From NCBI GenBank assembly GCA_025331565.1, contig JAFREQ010000039.1, positions 496,001 to 560,000 on the forward strand: a stretch of DNA of 64,000 nt, written 5' to 3'. Below are positions 32,616 to 44,248 of the stretch, piece after piece; position 1 is the stretch's first letter, and every line of letters starts with the position of its first letter. Origin of the DNA: Holacanthus passer. Its lineage: Eukaryota > Chordata > Actinopteri > Pomacanthidae. The translations under genes were made by a program, and so were the position numbers. The notes beneath the pieces are model-generated. The model was given only the letters and a program-made list of their open reading frames with translations, was not told where the DNA came from and ran no database searches.

Positions 32616-35600
32616 AGTCATTGGGAAGCAGAAATCACTGCGCAATATTTGAACTCAGCACCTGGACGTGAAAACATGTTTTGCACAGTGAAGGGTCAGT
32701 TCTGACTTGAAGCAAGACATGAAAATATTGACCTTTTTAATTTAAGGAACACCAAAGTGTTTAAGTAGATTAAACCTACATGGAACTTCAATCCTAGTCT
32801 GTGATGTCAAAGTGGTGCTTTGTACACACACCATTCACCCTAACACCTCCCTGGAAGTAGTGTTTATCACAAGAATGTAGCACTAACTGGACTGGAGAAA
32901 ATGTTGCCACTGAAAAGGTAGGAGTTACTGTATATATTCTTCATGATGAACAGCAGTGTATCTGTCTACTCAGCACTTATGTGCACTGTAGTACTGATAT
33001 ACTGAGTACTTTATTTCAGTTTGCCTGTTTGCAAGCTGCTATAACAAGTGAATTTCCCGTGAGGGGCATCAATAAAGCTTATCTTATCTTATCTTATGTT
33101 GTAATATTGAGGGACAGTCAAGAGAAACTGTGTGAACATTAGGCCTCATTTGAACCCAACCGCATAATGAGAGCAGTAGGTTGTATGCCAGTGTCTGTTT
33201 TTTTTCATGTTGCTTTCATGAAGTGTAAACTTCCACAAAGTATAGTCTCAGTTAGCATTAGCTTTGTTTTTACATACAAAGCCTGTTCTGCTCTGGGATC
33301 CTCACCAGTATGTGTGTGTATGTTGCTGCTGTATGTATAATTACTTTATAGACATGCCCTGAAGGTAACAATATAACCTATATACCTTTAAAAAAGGAAT
33401 GGCCAAATTGCAGGATTTGCTTGGCATTGTTGTGTAACTTTGATTAGCACCACGCTGCTAGCTTGCTCAGACCATAAAGCTGTAACATGCTTGGCAGTGA
33501 GGTCAAGGCTAATACAGATCAGATTGACGCTCAAACATGTGTGGTGATTAAGTTCTTGGTTTAGAAACATTTATTATGGTGATATTTATGGTAGAAGAGC
33601 AGCCTGACTCAGTTATATTGATTCCCTGGCTACACCGGTAGAGCTGACTAGAAAATGGCGAATAGAGGTGCTGCAGCAATGTATAGTATGAAAAAAAAAT
33701 GTGTCTTTTGAACATTAAAGCATGTAAAAATATTCTAGTAGACCCCCAAAATAAAAAATATATACCTGAAAATGAGCATAATATGTCACATTTAAACAAA
33801 CCAGTATCTTCATAGCATCTCATAATGTATACACTTTTTTGTCTTTCTGTGAGTGCATTTCCCAAAATGCTGACAAACATGTAGTACTTCTAAATGTCCT
33901 ATGGTCACAGTCCCACTAATGTTAGTGAAGAAGAAGATAGACCTCTAAAAGCAATTTGAGAAGTTTCTCCTTCTCCTGAATTATAGGTTCTTTAAAACTG
34001 TGCAGGGAAGATCACCAGACAGCTCATCCCATTGAAGTGCTCTACGGTTCCATTTCAAAAATGTGTTGCATCTCTTTACACCCCGCTTGGTGGCATCATT
34101 GTTTTTCATGTGGCCCCATTCTCCCAGAAAATGCAAATGAGTGTAATTTCAAATGACAATGAAAGTGAACTTCTTTTCTGAGTTGTGTGTGCCAGGTTCC
34201 CTGTGGGGGACAGGGAGCTGAGAAAACCCTGCTCTAATTCTGTCATTGTCAAACTTTGACATAAGCGATTGTTCTGTCGCTTTTGTTGAGTGATACAACG
34301 GGTAACAGGGTCCCAATTCCACCACGTTAATTTTTTAAAAGAATGCGCAAGACATGTATTCCTTGAAGAAATGTTGGCGCTGCTTATGCTAAATATTATA
34401 ACATTCAAGCATTGATGTCTTTTGTTTTTTCTCTTTCATCTCCTCTTATCCACAGGAGGCCCTTACCTTTGCCACTGAGCCTCATAACAGCATCTCAGAA
34501 ATAATTTAAGTAGCCTTTTTTTTAAAAGACACTAAGACAAGTTTGAAGAATTCAAATTCAAGATCAAAGTTTGCAGTTTCCCCAGCAAGGCTGACTTCCT
34601 CCAGCTTCCTCTCCGACAGTGATGATTGAGTACACTGTTTTGTTAAAAGGCCTGTCCGGGATTCCAAAAATCTGCCCCACAATACACATGCCTGCATATT
34701 TACCAGAATGTGTGTGAACAGCAAATTAAGTGCCAAGTTGAGTGACGTTCTCCAATGACGGAAGCCACACAATGAGTACATAATGTTCGGCCACAGCACT
34801 ACAGATTGTCACTGTGAATAATGTAAATACAATATCAATAATGGCCATTTGCTCACCTGTAACCTTTGTTTTAGTGTTTCAGTGACTTCTGGCTTGAGGC
34901 CGGGTGAAGGATGTACACACCATTATCACTGCAGGGATTTATGGAGTCAGCCTATTATAGATGGAAAAGTTTTCCAGACTTTCAGTTTCTCTTTTCCCTT
35001 TCTTCTTCCCCTGACACATAAATCTGGGGAAGAAATTTCACGGAGTAGAAGTTATTTAATTTCATCAGCACCCCTGACTGACAAGCATCATTATGGATAA
35101 AATTATCTTGGTAATTATCCTGCCCAAAGGAGATTTATATCCTTTTGTGAGGGTTGAGAGGGAAAGCATGGGATGTCGAGCTGTGGTTACATGCCTCTCT
35201 GCAGCATGGAGAGAAAGTGCTTTGTTAAAATAGTGCCCTAATGAGGCGCTGCCACCCCTCCCGCTGTGTAGGATCCTTGCCTGGCCTGATCACCCTGCGT
35301 GCATTGCTTTTGTTCTGCCAAAAACTGGTGAGGAGGGGATAGAGGAGCTGATGAACACACCCTTACCATTCAGCACAACATGCAATCCACAATTATCTCT
35401 GTTTCTGAAGGAAATTTGATTATATTGATATCAGATATCCATATTCTGTTAGCTTGCTTTCCATGAGCAAGACTTTGAAGCTGACTGAGAAAGAATCATT
35501 TGAGGTCAATAACAATTTTGTCATACAAATGTTTTCCCTTTGAGAATGTATTCAGTATTATGCATATTCATATATACTATAGTCTAATGAAAACCGTTGT

Positions 35601-36718
35601 CTTTCTTTAAAAAGGCAAACCAGTTTTCTTTCATGTTATAGCTCTACAAATCACATATTTTGTGTAGTGACCTTCAGTTGAGTGCTGAATGGGTTGTTTT
35701 TAGCTAAAACTACCATTTGGTTCAGGTTGCTTCAGTTTTCACAGATTTCTCAGTTTTCCCAACATGCCAATTTTCACAGTGAATATATACACTAATATAA
35801 TAAATTACCTTACGCCGTAATGGTACCATTTCCAATGCAGCTGAACTAAAGTGAAAACACTGCAGAGATCAGATAACCTGTTCAAACCTGCTTGGTGTGA
35901 GTGCTTGGAAAAGAGTAGCCACAGAAAAAAAACCCAATTCTGGAGCATTTTGAAGGCTGTGAGTAGAAATGTCATCAGTAAATGATGTTATAAATAAGGA
36001 GATCTTCAGATGAAAGAATCACAAAGTGTGAATGCTGTATGGCATACATTAGCATTAGCCTGTTGTGTGTATCTGCTTGCCAGATGAAGGTCCAAAGTGA
36101 ACTAGAGATAAGGAGGCTTGATGACACACCCAGAAACACTTAAAACCCAAAGCAGACACGGCTCATTTAGATTTTCTATCTATGTCTGCCTGTCAACCTT
36201 CTTCAAAGGCAGTGCTGGTAATAACAGGAAGTTCTCTCTCAGCAGTGTGTATCCTTCACAATGTATGTGTGTGTGTTGTTCCCAGTTCATTTATGTTATT
36301 GTTAGACAAATTACAGCTGTTGCAGCCGGTTCTCTCTCTTTATAAACATATCCACAGGAACAAGATAACCTGTATCTAGAGTGTCAGTGACTGTCTTTGA
36401 TAACAGTGAAGAGTTGATATAGTAGTCAGCCCCAGCAAAGAAAAAATAACTTGGAGGTTGATCAGTGGTCCTTGACATGTCTGCTAGTTGTAAGGCTTAA
36501 AGGAAAATGGCTTATTGCAACTTGAATTTTATTTTCGCAGCTTTGGATGGAAACACTTTTGGCTAAGGTTATGGATAGTGGTATTGGTTAAATGTTGAAA
36601 AAGTAAGGCCACCTTGTCTCATGTTTCAAGTCAGTTGACTTTTTCTATATTTAACCATCAAAAATACGGTCATTCTCTGACTCCATGTTCCTAATCAGAG
36701 ACATTAAAATGTTAATTA
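32616..36718. other. Gene-free region
   Basis: Apart from a LINE tail at 33040-33098 no feature is recognised. Open frames are short and show no coding signature. The part 34850-35350 is rather GC-balanced and could hold conserved noncoding sequence. Confidence 0.45.
33040..33098 (+). repeat. LINE 3' end with (CTTAT)n tail
   Basis: gtgaatttcccgtgagggg, then aataaagc, then repeated cttat. This is the 3' terminus of a CR1/Rex1-like LINE. It is a very short 5'-truncated copy. Confidence 0.7.
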
Positions 36719-36929
36719 AGATAAGATAAGATAAGATAAACCTTTATTCGTCCCACAGTGGGGAAATTCACAATTTACAGCAGTAAAGGGGATAGAAGCA
36801 GTTAAATAGTACAAAAAGCAGTTTAAACATGCTAAAAAGACGATATTAACAAATTTACATTAGAAATTCACACGAGGCTTGCATTGTTGGATTAAATATG
36901 AGATCTGAAATATTAAATACCAAAATACA

Positions 36930-37275
36930 AAATATTGCACATGGACAAGAATGAATTAAAATATGAAACATTACATCCTAAATACAAAATATTGCACCTT
37001 GAATAGAATGAGTGAAATCTGAAATACTAAACACAAAATATTGCACACTGACTACAATGAAGTGAAATATGAAATACTAAACACCAAATATTGCACACTG
37101 ACTACGATAAAGTGAATATGAAATACTACACACAAAAGTATTGCATCCTGACTACAATGAGGTGAAATATGAAATACTAAACACAAAAGTATTGCATCCT
37201 GACTACAATGAGGTGAAATATGAAATACTAAATTCAAATATTGCACACTGGATAGAATGAAGTATTGCACAGTGA
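36930..37275 (-). repeat. 50-bp tandem repeat in LINE 3' UTR
   Basis: The unit contains tattgcac...gactacaatgaagtgaaat. Unit starts fall at about 36932, 36989, 37039, 37089, 37139, 37190 and 37239, so the period is about 50 bp over some seven units, with small changes between them. Confidence 0.85.
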
Positions 37276-37556
37276 ATGGAAAGGCATAATGTGTAGTCTA
37301 TTGGGAGCAGTGCTGGTTGTGTAGTCCGACAGCTGCAGGAAGAAAAGACCTGCGATATTGCATCTTCACACACCTCGGGTGAAGCAGTCTGTCACTGTAG
37401 GAGTTCTCCAGTGCTGTTAAAGTGTCTTGTAGGGGGTGGGAGTCGTTCTCCAACATTGATGACAGCTTAGCCATCATCCTCCTCTCTCCCACCACCTCCA
37501 CTGGGTCAAGGGGGCAACCCAGTGCAGAGCTGGCCTTCTTGATAAGTTTGTCCAGG

Positions 37557-38725
37557 CTATATCCTGTCCGCAGCCGAAATGCTGCTGCCCCAGCAGACTA
37601 CTCCATAGAAGATGGCTGATGCCACAACAGAGTCATAGAAGGTCTTCAGCAGCGCCCCTTGCACTCCAAAAGACCTCAGTCTCCTGAGCAGATAGAGTCT
37701 GCTCTGACCCTTCCTGTAAAGTGCAGCAGTGTTGTCAGTCCAGTCCAGTCTGTTGTTGAGGTGAACACCCAGGTACTTATAAGATGTCAGCATCTCAATG
37801 TCCATTCCCTGGATGTTCACTGGTGTTGGAGGGGAGTGAATGGGCCTGCTGAAATCCACCACCAGTTCCTTGGTTTTCCCCACGTTGATCTGGAGGTGGT
37901 TCCACTGGCACCAGTCCATAAAATCCTGTGTCAGTTCTCTGTATTCCCTGTCATCCCCATCTGTGATGAGGCCGACGATAGCAGAGTCATCAGAGAACTT
38001 CTGCAGGTGACAGGTTGGAGAGTTGTATGAAAAGTCTGCAGTGTAGAGGGTGAAAAGGAACGGAGTCAGGACCATTCCCTGCGGGGCCCCCGTACTGCAG
38101 ACGTCTGTGTCGGACACACAGTCCTGTGTCCTCACATACTGTGGACAGTTGGTGAGTTAGTCCAGAACCCAGGATGTGAGGTGCAGGTCCACTCCTGTGT
38201 TCTCCAGCTTGACCCTCAGAAGTGCTGGCTGGATGGTGTTGAATGCACTGGAGAAATCAAAGAACATGATTCTCACAGTGCTCCCAGGTTTCTCCAGGTG
38301 AGAGAGGGCTCTGTGCTGGAGGAAGATGACGACGTCGTCCACCCAGATGCCAGGTTGATAGGCGAACTGGAGTGGGTCACCAGGGGGCGGAGATGGGCAA
38401 GGACCAGCCGCTCTAGGGTCTTCATCAGGTGGGATATTAATGCCACCGGCCTGTAGCTGCTGAGGTTCTTGGGGTGCGGCGTCTTGAGGACAGGTACCAC
38501 GCAGGATGTCTTCCACAGCTGTGGCACCTTCCCCAGCTTCAGGCTCAGGTTGAAGATGTACTCCACAACCCCACACAGCTGGTCTGCGCAGGTCTTCAGG
38601 AGCCTGGAGCTGATGCCGTTCGGACCCACCGCCTTCCTCGCCTTGGTCCTCCGGAGCTGGTTTCTCACCTGGGCTGTTGTGAGGGTCAGGTTGGAGAAGG
38701 GGGGCTGTGTGCTTACATTCCCCAT
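37557..38725 (-). pseudogene. LINE reverse transcriptase
   Basis: Read from 38725 leftwards: KARKAVGPNGISSRLLKTCA, then LSSYRPVALISHLMKTLERL (finger motifs), then after a frameshift FAYQPGIWVDDVVIFLQHR and FFDFSSAFNTIQ with the first catalytic Asp. After a stop at about 38157 come STGAPQGMVLTPFLFTLYTA, FSDDSAIVG with the catalytic Asp pair, and YKYLGVHLNNRLDWTDN. RT motifs are all present but the frame is broken at least twice, so no protein is expected. It serves as a reference for the deleted copy at 21260-22006. Confidence 0.85.
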
Positions 38726-39149
38726 GGTGATAGACGGGGGGACCGGTCAGTATCTTCTCCTCCTGTCGCGGCGCTGGGCTCCGGCACGGCTCCCCCGTCT
38801 TCTCCTCTTTATCTCTCGGGGAACCTCAGGCCTCTCGTCCGGCAGCACCGCTGTGTTGGGATCAGCTGTGTTGTGGAGCGCCAACAGCTGATCCCAACTG
38901 TAAACAATAGGACCTCAGCTGCGCCCAGGGGCCCCAGACACGGATGTAAACATAGTAAAAACTGAATGAAAAATGCCAGCTCAAACACTGTCACTATGGT
39001 GGACATGTTGAACTGAGCATTCGGTAACTCAAGCCCGTGAAAATAGTTAAAACTAATTAAAAGAGACATAATAAAGAGAAAAAAAGCTCAGCGGTGAGCG
39101 AGAGCTGCTGTAACTGGCTGCCGCTAGGGGAGCGCCATCTTGACTCATC

Positions 39150-42100
39150 TAATTAGAATTACAAATATTTTCTCATTATTTTATTTAAAACTTGGTAGGC
39201 ATTAGGTTACTCTCAAAATGTATTTTCAATTAAAAATTTGGGGCTATTTGACCTTTATTTTGATTTCAAACATGTCTCAACTTTTAACGACCAGTGACAA
39301 GGATTCTAATGTGTTAACCTGCTTGATCATTCACCGCAACAGAATAGCTTACTAAAAAGGTGGATGTAAAGAAGGTGCTGAGCTGCCAGCAGTGGTTGGT
39401 GAAAAGACAAAGCCTAAAGGCCTAAGTCTAATGAGCAGCTGTGTGGCCCTCATTAAGAGTGTAAAGCAACTGCTGATCTTTAATGAGCCTCTTCATTAAG
39501 AGCCATTTGGAAGGGAAAGATCTGGAGGCAGCCAGGCTCAGCACCCCAAGCACCAGGGCAAGGCTACGACCATCAGGGAAAACCATTGCAAATACACCAA
39601 GTCACTGGATGACAGGGTGTATGTTGGGTGAACATGTGTCCACATGTTAAGCTCAGCAGATCCAATTTAGGGGGGTTCTTCACTAGTATCACTCACACAA
39701 ACATCAGATATCAGTTGTTCAATGTCATCCTGTCTGACCATAGACCACATAGACATATCACTGTCTGAAAATTCCTAAAATGTTTTTGTTCATTTTAATT
39801 CATTTGAATACTGCAAAGTATTCAAGTCTATAATTAGGCTTTCAAGTAAGGTTTTAAGATTGATTCTGGAGGAAACACCGAACATTGAAAATTAAATATG
39901 CTGGTGTTAACTTTCAAAAGCACATACCAGCAGTGCAGGCTTTATTAATGTCTTGTACAAATCAAGAGAAACAGTTCTCATACTTAAACAACAAAACAGA
40001 TTCTTTGTCTATGTCTTCCAAAATGGTTACGTGATCTGCTGTCTCTAAGGTTAAAATTTGGTTCAAATTAAAAGTACAGGCAATTAAAACTAAATTTGGT
40101 TCAGGTTAGGGGATGATTATGGTTAAAAAAAAATCAACACACTGCTCTTGTTGGCTCTGGTTAATGAACGTATGTAATGTTCAACAATTCAATTTTATGC
40201 AGTGTTTTACAGCCATTTGGTATCATGACATTAAGTTCAGGCTTTGGCAACAGCGCCAAAATCATGCAGAGACATGCTTTTAACACCTGCACAAAATGGG
40301 AAGCATAAGGGAGGGAGGGGAAAAACTCTTCAACTCTTCGCCCTCTCTTTGTGACAACAACTCTCCAAATCAATCAATTTTACACCTGGACCCTTTTAAG
40401 AATTATTGTATTCATTAAATAATTAAACCAATCATTGAGATATTAGTTGCTTACTTCCATATCCCTTCCTATATATCCCATGCATAAGAAGTCATTTCAG
40501 ACATTCCAGTCTCATTTAGTTCCCAGTGGTGTAATAAAATGCTCCATATGTGCAAAGGTACTAGAAAACTTCAGAGTTCAGTATAATCTTTTAATAATTT
40601 TAGACCTGAAATATGTTTGTGTTCATCTTAAAATCCTCATCTTAAAATAAACTATCCCCTCCTCCTGTATAGAAATCCACCCATTACCCCCTTTAGAACC
40701 TATAAAATTTGGCTGGTTATGACAATGTCATCATGCTACAGTTCAACAAAAATCCACCAATTACTGGTATTGTGACTTTAACCATTATTTTGCTGTCAGT
40801 CCATCCAATTCATATGATTCCTCTATTTTGTGGTTTAGGCTGAACAAATTACTTGCAACCTATCACCAATACATTCCTATCTTAGCAGTTTCCCCTGCCT
40901 AGGTGCTTGTCTGATTTCTTATTTTCTTGCTGCCCTTGGGCCACAGAGATGTGAATAGGGTCAAATGAAACCTATTTGGACAAGGTAATCACACAATATC
41001 TATGGTTTATCCTACAGGTTGCAGCAAAAATGCTCACACTTATTAATTCTGTCAGTTGGGGTCACCTTCCAAACCCTGATTATATGCTGCCAAATTTATT
41101 GTGCCCCACTGTACCTATGCAATTCCTTGCACTCAGCTTTCTGTTGTCATTGATTGGCTACATGTGACAGTGCTGAAAGTAATGTGGACACAGCTACTAA
41201 TCAATAAAAAAATGTATGTGCCTAGAACCTGGGAGGCATTCTATAATGAAATCAATAGCTGTGCTTGGCTTCTTGCATTAAGATCATTGGCCAGATTGTT
41301 ATTTAGTCATTGTTGTCCTACACCAGCAGCATAACCTGGCTACCATAAGAAATCAATGGCAGCATATCGCAGCCAGCATCCCAATTACTGGCAGTTCTGG
41401 CAAGGAAGCAATGCAGCATTTTTCCATTGCCACTCCTTGTGGGAAATCACAGGACATTATTTTTCTTATGGAATCTGCTGCACAAAGAATGACATCTGGC
41501 TGCTGATATTTAAGATCCATCTGAGGCGCTGAGCTTTCATTTCATTTGAAGGGGGCTCAGATTGGAATCCAGCTGCAGAGTGTTAATAAAGCAGGCAGAA
41601 AAACTTATATTTTACTGCCAGCCATTGACATGATATGTGATGACGTATTGATCACTGGCAGCCCCTGACAAGAAAAATAATAAATTTCAAATAGTAAATT
41701 GGTTACTGCAGAGAAATTAAATGTTACTGCCAAAACTCTTTACATCTCTTTAACTGACAGAGCCACTGCTGGGTGATTCAAACACATGTTTTAAAGACAG
41801 GCATTATTCAAACCTACAACCAGATTGGAATGACTGTACTGACTAGAAGAACAGCATGTCTGTTCTGTCAGACGCACTTGAGATGGACAACTGAGAAAAG
41901 CAGTTGAAGTGGCTCCTGTATATGCTTGCCTTCACAGCACAGAGCAGAGGGGAAATGAGAGGAATTGAGAACATCGACTGTGAGTGTGTCACCTGTCATT
42001 AGCATCATGCCTCCACATGTATCAGCATGTCAAATCATGGAAAACATGCCTTGGGCCAAATAGACACATTATCAACATTCTATTTTTCTTAGGCAGATGC

Positions 42101-43216
42101 TGCTCACTTACAACTCCCCATAACAGACTGTGACTCCCCTCCCAAACTGATATATACCCTCCCAGCAAAGTGACTGCACTGGGCTTACTGGGATGTGACA
42201 CAGAGAGGGGCTGGTGAACAGGGAGAAATAACAAGCTTTGTCTCTTTTTTCAGGTGTTTGTAAACTTTTCAAAGCACCTCATGCTGGTGAGACATGGCTC
42301 TTTGTTCAAGCTCAGACTGAGTTTTTCAAACACATGGCTCTCAAAACACACCAACGTGACACACGTTTGATTAAAAGGAAATGATAGCAGTGTTTGAGAC
42401 CAAAGTGATCTTGACTTTACACAGCTAGTCTAGCCACAGTTTGGAGACACTGAGTGTTCACTGAGCTTTGATGGAAGGATGAAGAATAGGCTGGTCGCAT
42501 TAAAAATGACAATGGAATCCATTAAGGGGAAACTTGGGGGGACTTGAGTAGAAATGTATTTTCTGGTCTCTGGCCCAACTTTTTATGGCCCAAAATGGCT
42601 GTGATTTCAACAATAAAATTATAAAATGTCACCATTTTATAATGATATAGATAGTGATATATTTGTAAAAGGATGGAGGGAGGTACACATGTACCTGACA
42701 CATACACACTGTAAATATTGTTTATAATTAATACTTTCAATTAATATATTATTCTTAATTTGCGGTGCTGAGAATTTCAACAACTCAAGAATTTCCAGAC
42801 TACGTGTATCTGAGATGTTTTTGAGAATACTATAAAGGAATTGTTCTCATGGTCTAGTTAGTGTGAATGCAGATTTCAGCCATGCTCATTCAGCATTTAC
42901 ACTATTTTTCTTCTAAACTTAATTATTCTGAATTATTTTCCTGTCTTCCATACTCCCACAAATTTCATTATTTTCAGCCCCCTGAAAGCTGAAAACTCCC
43001 AGTTTTGCGCGGCCTGCTCTCATGGTTTTGGGTTTTAGTTTAGATTATGTTTTGTTAGTTTTATGTTAAAAGAGTATGTCCTCCAGTTCATCGTTGTACC
43101 ATGTGTCAACTGTTACAGTCTATTTCCTAGTATTTAGTCATTTCATTTCCCTAGTGTGCTTGGATTTTTGATTAGTTTTTCAGGACCTACCTACTTATAT
43201 GTATGTGACTCATCAT
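39150..43216. other. Gene-free region upstream of mgst1
   Basis: No coding region. Two stretches, 39420-39600 and 41330-41780, are free of repeats and have the look of conserved noncoding elements (TAAT-rich, E-box-like CAGCTG). No alignment can be made here. Confidence 0.4.
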
Positions 43217-43575
43217 CTACACTCAACAAAAACACACTCTCCCATTTTTTCACGAATTAGTAAAAGGTCTAAAACCTTTTCGGTGCACACAAAATGCTTA
43301 TTTCTCTCAAATTTTTGAGCACAAATTTGTTAAAATCCATGTTAGGGAGCACTTCTCCTTTGTCAAGGCAATCTGTTTACCTGACAGGAATGGCATATCA
43401 AGATGCACAGGTGTACCTTGGGCTGGTCACAATACTCCACTCTAAAATATGTAGTTTTATCACACAAGACATGACTAACATGACTCTTGATGGATTATCT
43501 TGACAAAGGCAAACTGCTTACCTAAAGGATTTGTGAACAAAATTTGAGAGAAATAAGCATTTTGTGTGTGCTAAC
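43217..43575. mobile_element. MITE-like element derived from a Tc1/mariner transposon
   Basis: A left-end block at 43286-43335 (cacaaaatgcttatttctct) is repeated inverted at about 43526-43571. The left terminus with actcaacaaaaac is of a kind I recognise from fish Tc1/mariner-type elements. The middle part (agcacttctcctttg, atatcaagatgcacaggtg) also matches my memory of that family. It has no transposase frame. The right terminal segment is truncated, so no target duplication is visible. It lies roughly 230 bp upstream of the proposed first mgst1 exon. Confidence 0.65.
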
Positions 43576-43799
43576 ACAACGTACAAGATCAATACAAACA
43601 CAGTGTCTGCCCAGCTTTAAACCAGACATAATTCTATTCTTGAATCTGTTGTCCTGGAAAAAACCTTTTAAGTGTGCTGAGCATTTGGAGTTGTTTTATT
43701 GGTATATGGTCCTTTTAAGTGGAGAGACACAGCAACACTCCCACACACAGGAAGTTGTATATGGTGCTGTAGTCGTAGTTGTCCCGCCTCCTGAGTTGC

Positions 43800-43872
43800 A
43801 GAATGACAGATCAGTTTGTTGTTTGAGCAACAGATCCAGACTTGCTCCACTTCTGCAGAGTCACTACAGGAC
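43800..43872 (+). other. mgst1: Probable noncoding first exon of mgst1
   Basis: A strong splice donor (ggac|gtaagtt) lies at 43872/43873. A fitting acceptor (tcattcag) ends at 44236, 12 bases before the start codon. The 5' limit is arbitrary; no TATA box was identified. Inferred only, since no transcript is available. Confidence 0.5.
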
Positions 43873-44248
43873 GTAAGTTAAACAGTTAAAATGTAAATAA
43901 TGAGGTATTTTTTTTGATGACAGATCATTCATACATGTTTGACTTGCTGAGAGTGTTGTGTGTAGACAAGACTTGTTTTGAAACCCACAGGCACAGTTAC
44001 AAACTGAAACTAGGTCACTAGATTGGTCATTGGTATTTTTTCACAATATACTACAGACAATATTGTATTCTCCAATATTCTCCAAAGTCATTTTTGACTT
44101 TTCATCTATTTTGTTTTGTTTAGGTTATAAACCATTTATATACTTTATTAACTAGAAATGGGATTAAATTGTGTGGAATATCTTTGCTGTATCAGAATGG
44201 TAAACTAACCCCTGTCTTTTCTTCATTGTCATTCAGTTATAAACCAGC

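Larger units (their letters stand above)
36719..39149 (-). mobile_element. CR1/Rex1-like LINE with both ends but internal deletion
   Basis: The 3' end carries a (AAGAT)n tail at 36719-36740, followed by the aataaagg-type terminal motif read on the minus strand. The 5' end at 39142 starts on the minus strand with CAAGATGGCGC. The 5' leader and an Arg-rich protein start (38740-38850) are joined directly to the RT domain at about 38725. ORF1 and the endonuclease are therefore deleted. A 50-bp tandem repeat occupies the 3' UTR. The hexamer taatta flanks both sides (36713-36718 and 39150-39155), a possible target duplication. Confidence 0.8.

Noticed and set aside
36930..37275. CRISPR array
   Set aside because: The 50-bp units are contiguous and similar throughout, with no unique spacers. 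It is a minisatellite in a eukaryotic LINE.
43720..43870. Antioxidant response element in the mgst1 promoter
   Set aside because: The closest match (agacacagc) misses conserved positions of TGACnnnGC. Not enough to call.
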